Positions 1-11,500 of a stretch of DNA of 64,000 nucleotides are shown here, piece by piece (position 1 is the stretch's first letter; every line of letters starts with the position of its first letter). The stretch is from Anastrepha obliqua. Its lineage: Eukaryota; Arthropoda; Insecta; Diptera; Tephritidae. A program made the position numbers and the translations under genes. The DNA lies in the NCBI RefSeq assembly GCF_027943255.1, contig NC_072897.1:45854044-45918043 (forward strand), read 5' to 3'. A model generated the notes under the pieces. That model was not told the origin of the DNA and made no database searches. It saw only the letters and a program-made list of their open reading frames with translations.

Positions 1-100
1 CGAGCCAACCAGTGCTTGCCTTGAAATTCGGTTGTTCTAATTTTGACGTGATAACGTCTTATAATTCGATTTAACAGGCTGCACGCACGAAAAAATGTGT

Positions 101-186
101 CGTTACCTGGCTCATTCAACGTTACCTTGCTCATTTGTCGTTACCTTGCTCATTTGTCGTTACCTTGCTCATTGCCGTTACCTTGA
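101..186. repeat. 19-bp tandem repeat, about 4.5 units
   Basis: The unit cgttaccttgctcatttgt recurs with starts near 101, 120, 139, 158 and 176. The middle units are almost identical and the outer ones diverge. No coding or structural role is visible. Confidence 0.8.
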
Positions 187-336
187 ATGAACTGCAAGCG
201 AAAGCGCGGAACGAACAAAGCAAACGAATGGCAACGTTCGACATTTTGCTCGCTCCTACTTAAGTGAGCGTATATATGTATGTATATGCGCATATGTACA
301 TATATAAATTCACGTATTTGTATTTGCATATGCTTT
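187..336 (+). repeat. Dispersed repeat, copy 1 of 2
   Basis: This stretch, starting at gaactgcaagcgaaagcgcg and ending near catatgctttctt, is repeated in the same orientation at 663-836. The copies share the order: a GC-rich start, a caacgttcgacat block, an agtgagc block and a gtatgtatat tract. Family unknown. The DNA between the copies (337-662) is AT-rich and I see nothing in it. Confidence 0.7.
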
Positions 337-662
337 CTTATTGATTATTATTAATTTGATTTACTTGAAGAATTTAAAATAAAACCAAGTTTGTTAATAA
401 TACCTGTTGTTTTAATATTATTATTATTAATTTTTTTATTATATATGAAGGAAAAAATGTACATGGTACCTTATAAGACATGTTACATGGTACCTTATAA
501 GATATGTTGTATACTAATATATGTATATAAACATGCATATACATATACAATTCCGCGCAATTTTCAAAAAGAACAAATCTATATGTAAAGATGCATACAA
601 CTCATATGGACATATAAAATATACGAATCTATTCCGTACGCAAGCAAATGTAAGCTAATGTG

Positions 663-836
663 CTTGAACTGCAAGCGAGAGCGCGGAACGAACGAAAAAG
701 GGCACAATCGGCCCCCGCGTTCGGCAACGTTCGACATCTGGCTCTTTCCTACTTGAGTGAGCATATATATGTATGTATATGTATGTATATGCGCATTTGT
801 ATATAAATTCACATACTTGTATTTGCATATGCCTTC
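663..836 (+). repeat. Dispersed repeat, copy 2 of 2
   Basis: Direct-orientation partner of 187-336. It carries about 20 extra bases (gggcacaatcggcccccgcg region, about 700-719) and a longer tatgta tract. A long open frame on the minus strand across 655-1092 overlaps it but shows no recognisable domain, so I do not call it a gene. Confidence 0.65.
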
Positions 837-1212
837 TTCCTGTGTGCATGGTAATGAACCATTTCTCTGTTGAGAATAAACGATGATAGGAAAAATAGGA
901 AATGAAAGGGAGTGTTTCAAGTGTAATGTGTCTTGAGAAAATCAAATCGATGATGATGCCTCTTAGTGTTGTTGACTTATTAACGTCTGATGCACAAACG
1001 AAATTGAAGATATCTTTCATGAATTTGATAAATGTTTCGTCATTTTTCACGTTTGTGTAAATGTAACTTGACCTATTCCATTGCAATTCCATTTACCTCC
1101 TCCTCTATATCCATACAAAATATCTATCAAAGAAATAAAATTAAAATTTTGTTTTGAAAATTGCAACCATTCCATCAATATTTTCTTATGACGTTGTCAC
1201 GTTAAACTATCG
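837..1212. other. No feature seen
   Basis: Moderately AT-rich sequence between the dispersed repeat and the truncated Tigger element. I see no motif, repeat or supported gene here. Confidence 0.5.
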
Positions 1213-1500
1213 TTAGTAAACCGACTTTACAGACAACCTCTTTTTTTGACTAAATTCCAATGCTTTTTCTTTAAGTAATCCTCCGGATATAGGCAAATTC
1301 CGTGTTCTTGCCGATTTAAACCATTCTAAAACTGCTTTGTCCACATTTACGTATGTTGGCTTTTTTAGCCTCTTTGAACTCCCACTTGCACCACCACTTT
1401 CGATTGCATTAATAACCGTTTGTTTATTTTTTAAAATAGTTGACACTGTATTTGCCGGAATAGCATACTTTATAGCTACATCTTTTTTTCGCGCACCCAT
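1213..1500 (-). pseudogene. pogo/Tigger transposase N-terminus (truncated)
   Basis: A frame of 95 residues starting MGARKKDVAIKYAIPANTVS. It matches the start of pogo/Tigger transposases: a Psq-type helix-turn-helix (AIKYAIPANTVSTILKN, residues about 9-25) followed by the first part of the CENP-B-type HTH (VDKAVLEWFKSARTRNLPISG). These two domains bind the element's terminal repeats. Full-length relatives have about 400-600 residues with a DDD catalytic domain, which is absent here. The frame ends at the element breakpoint, so no functional enzyme is expected. This family differs from the Tigger copies at 6551-14144 and 23551-25563. Confidence 0.75.
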
Positions 1501-1888
1501 TTCTACTTTATTACCTTTATTAGTTTAAATTTTTCATCAATAGATAAAGTTTTTAAACAACGTTTTGATCACATGTCAACAGAGTTTATTTTCGCGTAAG
1601 AACTACTAATAAAATACCTGTGGACTTAAACAGTGCAGCGACCCAACTGCTGACATCTGTTTGCTATAAAATAAGCAACACGCAATAAGGGGATGCCCCC
1701 GGAAATTCGACTTATCAATGCTGGCGCCAAATATTCTGTTCGAGTTATCAAGATATTCGACTAATAGAAGTTCGAGTTATCAAGTAAAAATTACACACAA
1801 TTCTCACTCTAAACGCCATTGCCAAGCAATTTGATTCGACATATCAAATATTCGAGATATCGAAGTTCGACTTATTGAGGTTCGGCTG
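1213..1888 (-). mobile_element. pogo/Tigger-like element, 5' end only
   Basis: Read on the minus strand, the element starts at 1888 with CAGCCGAACCTCAATAAG next to a TA (1889-1890), the expected target of pogo-type elements. The first 150 bases hold several ataagtcgaa / atatctcgaa subterminal repeats, a typical Tigger arrangement. The element breaks off at 1213 within the DNA-binding domain, so the DDE core and 3' end are missing. Confidence 0.75.
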
Positions 1889-2047
1889 TATATGGAATAT
1901 TTCGGTCTGATTGAATAATTATATTACTCCTAGCCTAAACATATTTGATTCCGACTTTATTTTATAGTTGTGAATTATTCGTTAAATGTGACAGTGCCTG
2001 CAATAAAATCTAAATGTTTTATGTAACAATATTACTATATGTATGTG

Positions 2048-3316
2048 CAGGGTGAACGATATGAAGTGTTACCAACTTCACATTGCTTGTATCTGTAAAC
2101 CAGCTCATAACATCAACGTCAAAATCATTCTAATGACAGTTCAGTATATTGTCAAAAGCATTTGCGTCTCAGTTTTGTTACAATACATTTTTTTTTCTGT
2201 GATGGAATTCAACCGTAATAGTGTGATTGCGTTATATATGGCTGGAAAATCACAACCAGCCATTGTTCGTGAGCTCAGTCACCTCAAAGTGAATAAACTG
2301 TTTGTGTATCGCACTATAAAACGTTACAATGATACTGGTAGCATTGCAAAACGCTATGGAGGTGAACCAAAAAAAAACCGCAACAATGCCAGAGTGAAGG
2401 CTTGACTTGAACGAAATCCACGTCGAAGTGGAAGAAAAATGGCTAAAGAACTGAAAATATCGCAAGACAGCATTCGACGCATATTGAAAAATGAGCTCAA
2501 AGTCAAGGCTTACAAGTTCCAAAAAGCACACGATTTTTCAGCCCAGCAAAAAAAAGTTCGGTGCGAAAGAGCAAAGGAGTTGTTGCGCTTGCACGAACGC
2601 GACGAATTTCCTAACATTGTGTTTTCTGATGAAACAAATTTTCCAATTGAGCAGTTCATAAACAATCAAAACTATCGTGTTTACTTGACCGAACTCTCAT
2701 ACGAGAAGTTGAGCCTACGTATGGCCACTCGAAGCAATTTCCTTTCGCAAGTAATGGTTTGGGCCGCAGTGACTGCTGATGGACGCTCTCCAATGGTTTT
2801 AGCGAGCCTGGTGTCAAAGTGAATGCGACTTATTATCAGGAAAATGTTTTATAAGCTGCTTTAGAGCCGTGGACATGCAAACATTTCGGTCGTAGACCAT
2901 GGACATTCCAACAGGACTCGGCACCGTCTCATAAAGCTCGTGTGAACCAAGAATGGTTAAAAAATCATGTTCCACACTTCATTTCGTTCACACAATGATT
3001 TTCGAATTCGCCAGACGCAAATCCGATGGACTGTTCCATCTGGTCCAATTTGGGGAGCAAGGTGAGGACTAAAAATATTCCAGTATGCATGCCCTGAAAA
3101 AAGCGATTATACGAGAATGGGCCAAAATACCTCAAGATCACATTCGTGCAGCATGCAACTTATTTTTTGACCGTTTGAAGGCTATAGTCAAGGCAAAAGG
3201 TGGTCATATCGAGCTAAAGTGAATATACCTATGTTAAAATTGTAATCATATTTGAACAATTTTGTCTTTGAAATCAATAAAAACTAAGTTATGGTGTTTT
3301 CATATCGTTCACCCTG
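2048..3316 (+). mobile_element. DD37D (maT-type) Tc1/mariner element, full length
   Basis: The element is 1269 bp with terminal inverted repeats CAGGGTGAACGATATGAA at both ends. TA follows the right end (3317-3318). The left flank is TG, probably a mutated TA. A second copy of the family lies at 14147-15155 on the other strand. The internal gene is broken. Confidence 0.85.
2202..3222 (+). pseudogene. DD37D (maT-type) transposase, inactivated
   Basis: The start is the ATG at 2202 (MEFNRNSVIALYMAGKSQPA). The N-terminal HTH region runs to a TGA at 2403-2405 and the same frame continues with RRSGRKMAKELKISQDSIRR, so only one codon is damaged there. The first catalytic motif VFSDETNF is near 2626. 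A small deletion near 2797 shifts the frame. The second motif FQQDSAPSHKA and third motif SPDANPMD follow in the shifted frame, with further stops. In the better-preserved copy at 14444-15049 there are 37 residues between the second and third D, hence DD37D. The enzyme would cut and paste the element at TA sites. Confidence 0.85.
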
Positions 3317-3739
3317 TATATCCGGAGCACTTTTTACTATAAGAACTTAATTTATTAAAACTGACATGCCTTACTCTGATGCACAAAATATTGAAATCAA
3401 GCGAGCCTTAGTATCTCAAGCAACATCTGAACGTTAATTTTTGGCTCTCGCATTCGTCTTCTATAAAAAATTCAACAACACCAAAGATTGTTGTGCTGCA
3501 TTGAATTATATATTGTACTAGTGACTTATTATTTTTTTTTTTAATTTCCTTATATTTTCTGCATACATTTTATTTGGCTTATTTTTTTAGTTGCGCTGAG
3601 TTGCTTTACAACTCCATTCTTAACCAACGAAATACAGCATACCTACAAACTTTTTCACCAAATAAATAAAAATAAAATTATGCTGTTTTCATGAAAATTT
3701 TGAGGATAAATTCAAAATTCATTTTTTTTACTTAACTCG
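3317..3739. other. No feature seen
   Basis: AT-rich stretch with homopolymer runs. A 19-codon frame at 3367 (MPYSDAQNIEIKRALVSQAT) has a transposase-like flavour but is too short to assign. Confidence 0.4.
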
Positions 3740-4330
3740 ACCTACAGTTTGATGCACATCCATCTAGGACAACGTATATTTCCACTATCACCCAGTGCAA
3801 TCCTCTTTCGCACTATTCCCGACTTCGTTTGATTTCGTATAATACACCCCCCAAAACAATTAAAGATCCGTCAGTATAATTCACTGTAGGTTGTACGTGG
3901 GATGCGTTAGAAGGACAGAAACCGGTTCATTCTGGTCTCATCCGACCAAATTACCTAAAAACCAGTAAACAAATCTCGATTTGCCTAAAAATTATACAAG
4001 AAAAATATCAACTTACCGCATTCCAATTGCAAGTGGTCCATTAATCGTACATTTTCAGAAATTAACACTGCTCTTTCAGGTGTTTTTGTTGAAGGCATTT
4101 GTTAAAAAGAGCTTTGAACTCTATATCTGTTAATACACTTTGAACTGTCCATCTAACAACAACAGTTGTTAAAAGAGTAGTAGACTCTCTAGCGCTTTTT
4201 AATTTATCAGTAACTAGTCGCCTAAGATTTCGCGCTTCCTCTCGGAAGCTATTTATTTTTGGGTTAGGAATCAGAGCCGGTTCAGTCGGATCTAAAAACT
4301 AATTCTTATTACAGATGGTGTTTTATAGCC
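3740..4330 (-). pseudogene. Degenerate Tc1-like transposase remnant
   Basis: On the minus strand, scattered frames resemble Tc1-family transposase in the right order: an HTH-like stretch EEARNLRRLVTDKLKSARES (around 4180-4240), then IWSDETRMNRF near 3925-3960, which fits the first catalytic motif, then a glycine-rich segment. Many stops and shifts are present and no terminal repeats were found. It could be another DDE family. Confidence 0.35.
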
Positions 4331-4434
4331 TAATATATACTTGCTATATCGTAATATTGTATTGTTAATATAATATTTTAGCCTCACCCGTTTCACATCA
4401 AAATTGCATATTTTCAAAGATACTTTTAGTTTTG

Positions 4435-5110
4435 TTCGTCGAAAGAAGACTTTAGTACTCAATTGTCTGCTCAGTTCAAAGTATCACTTGTTGGCAAGAG
4501 AGATTCTTCGTTGGATTGCAAGATTGACATTGTTATCGGCTTTAATGCTGGTTCCTAGATAAACGAAGTCTCTTTCAACCTCAAAATCATAATTGTCAAT
4601 AGTGACATGGGTGCCGATACGCGAGTGAACTGACTGTTTGTTTGATGACAGGAGATGATTCGTTTCGTCCTCGATCACCACCAGACCGATTCGCATTGCC
4701 TCTTTATCCAGTTTGGAGAAGGCAGAACTAACAGCGCGGTTGTTAAGGCCGATGATGTCAATATCATCGGCGTATGCTAACAATTGTACACTCTTACAAA
4801 AAAGTGTGCCTGAGTTTTGCGGCTGGCCTTTCATGAGTTTTTCCCAAGACTTGGAGTATTGTGAATATTTGGTCGATGGTGGACTTTTCAGGTCTAAAGC
4901 CAAACTGATAAGGTATAATCGGTTGGTTGATGCTAGGTCCAGTCTTTCAAACAATGCACTCGCTAGATCCTTATAAGCGATATTTAGAAGACTAACACCG
5001 CCGTAATTGGCAGTATCGCCCTTCTGGTGGACTGGGCAGTGCACACTTAAATTCCAATCGGCATTCATGCTTTCATCCGACCATATTTTGCATAGGAGCT
5101 GATACTTAGG
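4435..5110 (-). pseudogene. RTE-like non-LTR reverse transcriptase fragment
   Basis: The minus strand encodes NADWNLSVHCPVHQKGD, then LAYADDIDIIGLNNRAVSSA and GTHVTIDNYDFEVERDFVYL, closely matching the RTE-like copy at 6691-8452. The centre of the reverse transcriptase, including the FVDFKAAFD motif, is deleted, joining SWEKLMKGQ to NSGTLFCKSVQ. The conserved YADD survives. Frames break near 4484. It is one of three copies of the family here (with 6691-8452 and 55838-56390) and cannot make a working enzyme. Confidence 0.85.
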
Positions 5111-5398
5111 ATCATTTAAATACTATGTAGAATACTTTGACCTCAAATATGTAGTAAATAATTAATTGGTTCGTTGGCTGGTAATATATAGTAGTCAGAT
5201 AACTATCAGAAGCAGCAGAATAGTCTCATTGGCAAAATTCGAGCCAAGAAACCACTGGATCAATCGAAATCTGTATAGGAATTCAACCACGGAAGTCTCA
5301 GACCGACGTCATGTAATTTTTATCTGAACATTGATTTTGATTTCTTTACTCTATTATAATTTAGATGGTACCAATGAGTAGTAATGAGTAATAAGATA
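5111..5398. other. No feature seen
   Basis: Spacer between the RTE fragment and the MITE. No motif or repeat recognised. Confidence 0.4.
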
Positions 5399-5748
5399 GA
5401 GTCAATTTACACGATGCGTTTTCACCCTGGGTGGGAGGTCATGCGTATCGGGCTTGGTGGCAAAAAGTGTAGAGAAGTCAACTTGGTGGGCATACACACA
5501 CGGCCAGAGAAATCGAGGAGCTTTTTTGACATTCTGCTCTCATCGTATTAACATTTTCGTATTTTTATTCAAGTTCTCTTTGGGCTCGTGCCCAACGAAC
5601 GAATGTACAAAGAAAATTGTGAGCTTAAACACATAAGGAAAGCCGCAAACAAAAAATCATCGTGTAAATGCACGAAGATTTTCGAAGACATCTTTAAAAG
5701 AGAATGTGCAACAAATCCAGGGTGAAAAGTTATCGTGTAAATTGGCTC
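5399..5748. mobile_element. MITE-like element with 32-bp terminal inverted repeats
   Basis: The left end 5399-5430 (gagtcaatttacacgatgcg...) and the right end 5717-5748 are inverted copies with about 4 mismatches, both reading through caccctgg. Total size is about 350 bp with no convincing coding sequence. The superfamily is not clear because I could not fix a target-site duplication. Confidence 0.7.
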
Positions 5749-5997
5749 ATTGAGTCACAATAACTAAATTTTTGGCAAAGCACTGAACAAGCGTACAGTA
5801 AACGTACATACATATGTATGATATAATCGTTCATGCATTTGTATGTACGCATAAATGTAGCATATTTCATGTTTTGGTAATATTTTGATTTGGCTATGTT
5901 TTATTTTTTGTACGATTTTTTTTATAAAATATTAGGAGTTATTTTATTTTAATATTTAAGTCATTATGAAAGTAAATAATACATGTACATACTTATA

Positions 5998-6514
5998 TAG
6001 GGTTTTTCAGTAAGAGCGCTTCAACTTTTGAACTTTTTTGAATAAAACACAAACGGTTTGACTTTTTTAACTAATTTTTTTTTTTTATTATCGAGTTTGA
6101 ACATATACATTTAAGTATGAAATTCGATTTCTTTTGCATGACCACCGCGTGCACGTTTTACGAAGTCCAATCGTTGAACCCAATTTTCGACCACTCTTTT
6201 GCATAAATCGGCCGAAAATCCAGCGTTCAATATTGGCTCTGAGCTCACAAATCGTCGCCGGCTTGTTACTGTAGACCAATGACTTCACATAACCCCAAAA
6301 CGGGACGGCTTGTTAAATGGACCGTAAAATGGCCGTAATGCTCTTAAAGTAGCAGTAACAGAACGATTATTTTCATAAAAAATTTGCACGATTTGCAATC
6401 GTTGCTCAAGTGTAAATAAAATGTATACTAATGAAGTTTACAAATGACAAGCGAAAAATAAAAAATATTGCGTCGTTCGGAAAAAAGTTGAAGCGCACCT
6501 ATTGAATAACCCTA
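5998..6514 (-). mobile_element. Deleted DD41D-type Tc1/mariner element
   Basis: A 517-bp element flanked by TA (5996-5997 and 6515-6516). Its ends, TAGGGTTTTTCAGTAAGAGC and TAGGGTTATTCAATAGGTGC, are inverted repeats, and both continue into gcttcaac. Inside, the minus strand keeps only the transposase C-terminus. Confidence 0.75.
6088..6300 (-). pseudogene. DD41D-type transposase C-terminus
   Basis: The minus strand reads FWGYVKSLVYSNKPATICEL, then LCKRVVENWVQRLDFVKRARGGHAKEIEF, the characteristic tail after the third catalytic aspartate in DD41D transposases (FWGYVK...NKPATI...ENW..R). The N-terminal HTH and catalytic core are gone. A few residues are out of frame around ANIERWIFGRFMQKSG. 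The frame ends about 90 bases from the left terminus, the usual position for a transposase 3' end. Confidence 0.7.
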
Positions 6515-6550
6515 TATGTGTGTATTTATCCAAAAATGTTAATACAAATA

Positions 6551-6647
6551 CAATGCACTCGCGAAAAGGTGAACACCGCTTAAGATGAATAAATATTTTT
6601 TCTACATTGACTATTCTAAAAGATGAACAAAGTCAAGAAGCCCTAAA
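6551..6647 (+). mobile_element. Tigger family B, copy A, left end
   Basis: This segment aligns with the 5' end of the Tigger copy at 23551: the first block tgcactcgcgaaaaggtgaac matches its terminus, and the following cattgactattctaaaagatgaac matches its subterminal repeats. It stops at ccctaaa (6641-6647). The same 7 bases occur at 12734-12740, where the alignment with the 23551 copy resumes, so a 6-kb insertion splits this element. Confidence 0.75.
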
Positions 6648-6690
6648 TAATAATAATAATAATAATAATTTATCCTAGTAGGTGGTCCAG

Positions 6691-8421
6691 AAAATTCGGC
6701 GGCTTACAGAAGGTTTCAAGACCGGGGCGTTTTCCTGTAAGAACAAAGACGGCGAACTGGTGACTGACGTACAGAGCAATCTTAAATTATGGAGGGAACA
6801 CTTCTCGAACCTATTAAACAGTGACAGCTGCGCATGTCACAGAGAAAGTGAAGATCCCGATACCCCAATCGTTGACGACGGAATTGTCGTTCCGCTACCC
6901 GATCATGACGAGGTGAGAATAGCGATAACGCGGCTAAAGAACAACAAAGCCGCGGGCGCCGACGGACTGCCGGCTGAGCTATTCAAACATGGCGGTGAGG
7001 AGCTGGTAAGGTGCATGCATCAGCTCCTATGCAGAATATGGTCGGATGAAAGCATGCCTGCCGATTGGAATTTAAGTGTGCTCTGCCCAATCCATAAGAA
7101 GGGTGATCCTGCAATTTGTGCCAATTACCGCGGGATTAGTCTTCTAAATATCGCCTATAAGGTTCTAGCGAGCGTATTGTGTGAAAGGCTGAAGCCCACC
7201 GTCAACCAACTGATTGGACCTTATCAGTGTGGCTTCAGACCTGGAAAGTCCACCATCGACCAAATATTCTCAATACGCCAAATCTTGGAAAAGACCCATG
7301 AAAGGAGAATCGACACACACCATCTTTTCGTCGACTTCAAAGCTGCATTCGACAGTACGGAAAGGAGTTACCTGTATGCCGCGATGTCTGAATTTGGTAT
7401 CCCCGCAAAACTAATACGGCTATGCAAGATGACGTTGCTCAACACCAGCAGCGCCGTCAGAATTGGGAAGGACCTCTCCGAGCCGTTTGATACCAAACGA
7501 GGTTTCAGACAGGGTGACTCGCTGTCGTGTGACTTCTTTAACCTGATGTTGGAGAGCATTGTACGAGCCGCAGAACTTAATCGCTCAGGCACAATATTTT
7601 ATAAGAGCGTACAATTATTGGCGTATGCCGATGATATTGACATCATTGGCCTTAACAACCGCGCTGTTAGTTCTGCCTTCTCCAAACTGGATAAAGAGGC
7701 AAAGCGAATGGGTTTGGTGGTGAACGAGGGCAAAACGAAGTACCTCCTGTCTTCAAACAAACAGTCGGCGCACTCGCGTATCGGCACCCACGTCACTGTT
7801 GACAGTTATAATTTTGAGGTTGTAAAGGACTTCGTATACTTAGGAACCAGCATTAACACCGATAACAATGTCAGCCTTGAAATCCAACGTAGAATCTCTC
7901 TTGCCAACAAGTGCTACTTTGGACTAAGTAGGCAACTGAGCAGTAAAGTTCTCTCTCGACGAACAAAACTAACACTCTACAAGACTCTCATCATGCCCGT
8001 CCTAACGTATGGCGCAGAAGCTTGGACGATGACAACATCCGATGAAGCGACGCTTGGAGTGTTCGAGAGAAAGATTCTGCGGAAGATTTTTGGACCTTTG
8101 CACGTTGGCAACGGCGAATATCGCAGACGATGGAACGATGAGCTGTATGAGCTTTACGACGACATAGACATAGCGCAGCGAATAAAGATCCAGCGGCTAC
8201 GTTGGCTGGGTCATGTCGTCCGAATGGATACAAACGCTCCGGCTTTGAAAGTATTCGATGCGGTACCAGCTGGTGGTAGCAGAGGAAGAGGGCGGCCTCC
8301 TCTGCGTTGGAAAGATCAGGTGGAGAAGGACTTGGCTTCACTTGGTGTGTCCAACTGGCGCCGGTTAGCACGAGAAAGAAACGACTGGCGCGCTTTGTTA
8401 AACTCGGCCAAAATCGCGTAA
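6691..8421 (+). pseudogene. RTE-like reverse transcriptase, open but 5' truncated
   Basis: An uninterrupted frame of about 576 residues. It has the RT fingers (NNKAAGADGLPAELFKHGGE, SVLCPIHKKGD, NYRGISLLNIAYKVLA), the catalytic motif FVDFKAAFDS (about 7327-7356), FRQGDSLSC, and the YADD box near 7624. The C-terminal region has LTYGAEAWTM, IQRLRWLGHVVRM and GRGRPPLRWKDQVEKDL, conserved in this group. It would copy the element RNA at a nicked chromosomal site, but the apurinic endonuclease domain is absent. The first ATG at 6682 belongs to the flanking target (MVQ comes from the duplicated ggtggtccag), so it is not a natural start. The lack of stops suggests a recent insertion. Confidence 0.85.
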
Positions 8422-8452
8422 GCGGTTATAGCGCCAATTAAGAAGAAGAAGA
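6691..8452 (+). mobile_element. RTE-like non-LTR retrotransposon, 5' truncated
   Basis: The insertion is bounded by an 11-bp direct repeat aggtggtccag (6680-6690 and 8453-8463) and ends in an (AAG)n tail (8440-8452). It lies in the 3' UTR of the minus-strand LOA-like element. The endonuclease half is missing because of 5' truncation. Clade assignment to RTE rather than a CR1-group relative is from memory of the C-terminal motifs. Confidence 0.85.
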
Positions 8453-8561
8453 AGGTGGTCCAGTGACCGACACTGCGACCTAAAAGATCTTTTGTGTCAA
8501 GCTACCTAATTTAATATGGATGATCCTTCTGATCATCCGCGAAAGTTACCCGACCACTACA

Positions 8562-11500
8562 TCAGGTTCTAGTTTGCCTAGTTGTTCTCTGCCTTTGGAA
8601 AGGAGTTGGTTGAAAGCCATGTTCTTCCAACAATTTTTCTGCTATACGTATAAACCTTAGTATATCTGTGATAGGAGCTTTCTTTATTTCTTCCGGATCC
8701 AGTTGATCACGGTGGAAAATTTGCATTCTGGTTCTAGCCAGTGCAACGCACTCGCACAATAAGTGCTCCGTTGTTTCATCATCTTCAAAACAGAGTCTAC
8801 ACTCAGTATCCCTGAGGAGTTGAATTCTGTTAAGATGATAGTTTAGATAGTAGTGGCCCGTAAGAAAGCATACTATTTTCCTGATATCTACTTTCCGTAA
8901 GTTAATCAGTTCCTTTTTGTAGGTAAAAGGTCTAACCAACCTCTTGGCTTGACGAAGTTTCAGATTATCTTCCCAGTAAGCTATTCTGAGAGTATGTTCC
9001 CATTGGTCTACCCTGGATTTAGCTTCCGCCCAGTTGATACCACAATATGGTTCTGGTCCTATAAGGTCTGATGTCGATCCAGCCCTTGCCAGTTCATCAG
9101 CAATTTCGTTACCCTCGATTCCAGAGTGACCTGGAACCCAGCAAAGTACAACCGTATTTTTTGTACATAATTTTTGAAGATTGTTTACACATTCTTCCAC
9201 TAGTCTCGACTCCAAAGAATGAGACATTAGTGCTTTCAGTGCCGCTTGGCTGTCCGAATATATAGTTATGTGGGCCCCTTTGATACCCCTTTTTAGATTT
9301 GTCAGTGCACAGATCGAAATCGCTTGGATTTCGGCCTGGAAGACACTGGGCCATTTGCCCATGGGTTCTGAAATTTTTGTGTTGGGTCCAAAGATCCCGG
9401 CACCAACTCCAGTATTTGTTTTTGAACCATCAGTGAACCATATTAGACTTTTTGGGTTAACCCAAGGTCCTCAAATTTCCCATTCATCACGGTCTGAGAT
9501 AATTATCTCATAATTTCTATTGAAGACCCGTTTCGGAATCATGTAGTCTGTTACTGAACAGCTAATATCCCTATCCGGTATTTTTCTTAGAATACTCATA
9601 TGACCAAAGTCACTGTATTCCTTATTTGACAAGATTTGCATTTTTAGTGCATTTCTAGCTGCACATTTCCATATGAATATATGCAGTGGGGATAATCCTA
9701 CTATCGCTTCAATTGCAGTTGTGGGACAACTTCGCATGGCACCTGTTATAGACAAACAGGCCTGCCTTTGAAGACTTGCCAGTAATTTCTTGGCTGTTTC
9801 TTGTGTGGTTTTGGGCCACCAAACAAGGGACGCATAGGTAATGATTGGTCGAATCATCATTGTATACATCCAATGAATAATTTTGGAGTCAATACCCCAT
9901 GTTCTCCCCAGGAGACTGCGACATGCCCACATGGCTCTGGTGGCTTTATCTATCACCGATTTAAGGTGAGAGTTCCAATTTAATCTTTTATCCAGAACAA
10001 CTCCTAAATATTTGACCTCATTGGAATAGTTTATATTTGTTCCTTCGACAGTAATTGAACCAAGGTCCAACTTATATCTGTTTGTGAAAGGTACAATAAT
10101 AGTCTTGCTGGGATTTATAGAAAGTCCTTCTGCACGACACCAGTTTAGAATGAAATTTAATGTTTGATTCATAATGCTGGATATCGTTCTGTCTAATTTG
10201 CCAGGAATAATCACTGCAATATCGTCAGCATAGCCAATTACCTCCAAGCCTAACTCACTTAGTTTGACTAGGAGGTCGTCAAAAACCAGGGTCCATAATA
10301 AAGGTGACAAAACACCACCTTGGGGGCATCCTTTTAATGCTTTGACTGAGACTGATACATCTCCTAGAGATGAGCTGATTTCTCTGCTTTCCAGCATTGC
10401 CTTTACCCACCCTATGGTCAGCTTGTCAATGTTTTTATTTTGTAATGCTCTATCAATCGAGCGATAATCTGTATTATCAAATGCACCCTCGATATCTAAA
10501 AATGCGCATAAGGCGATTTCCTTAGATAAATGAGCTTTCTCTATCTTTGATACGAGAAAGTGAAGAGCTCTTTCTGTAGATTTCCCTTTATTATATGCGT
10601 ATTGCGATTTATGCAAAGGTGTGTTCTTTTCTATATTTTCTCTAATGTGAAGATCCACCAATCTTTCCATTGTTTTTAGGAGAAACGAAGTTAAACTAAT
10701 AGGTCTGTATGACTTTGTAAGTTCACTGGACCTCTTGCCCGTTTTTGGAATAAATATCACGTTGACCTTACGCCAAACGTTTGGTATGTATTCCATACTA
10801 AAGCTGTTTCTAAAAATGGCAACAAGTGGTTTTATTTGTGTTTCTATCCCTCGTAAGAGGAGGGCTGGAAAAATACCGTCTACCCCTGGTGCTTTAAATG
10901 ATTGGAAGGACCCAACGGCCCATCGTACTTTGTTTGGGGTAAAGATACGTCCTGACAGACTCCAGGATTTTTTGTTAGCCACGACCCCTTGGTCTGGTGT
11001 TAACTGATCATCCCTCACTGTCGATGACGTATCTATAGATCCCGGGAAGTGTACTTGAAGCATATATTCCAAAGTATCTTTCCGATTTTTTGTATACGAC
11101 CCATCTGGTCTTTTTAAAGTTGTAACACCGTTTGAGTGTTCCTTGCACAAAGCTTTAAGGAGCCTGGCGCCCTCTGGCGCCTCGATAATACTTTCACAGT
11201 ATCTTCTCCATGACTCGCGTTTAGACTTTCTCAATTCTTTGTTGTAAATTGTTAGAGCAACCCTGTAGTCGTCCCATACCTTTGTATGTTTACAACGATT
11301 GAAAAGTTGTCTTGTTTCTTTACGCATTTTGGCAAGCTTATCATTCCACCATGGGACCTTTCTAGTCACATTACGTGTTTTGACTACGTTGCTTTCGTGG
11401 TATGCTGAAATTATTGTATCCCTTAGTTGAAACGCTGCCTCATCTAGTTCACCAACAGAACTTATGTTGATAGGCAGTGAATCAACCTTTGATTCTAGTA

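Noticed and set aside
655..1092. 145-codon open frame on the minus strand
   Set aside because: It runs through a dispersed repeat and low-complexity tatgta sequence and has no recognisable motif.
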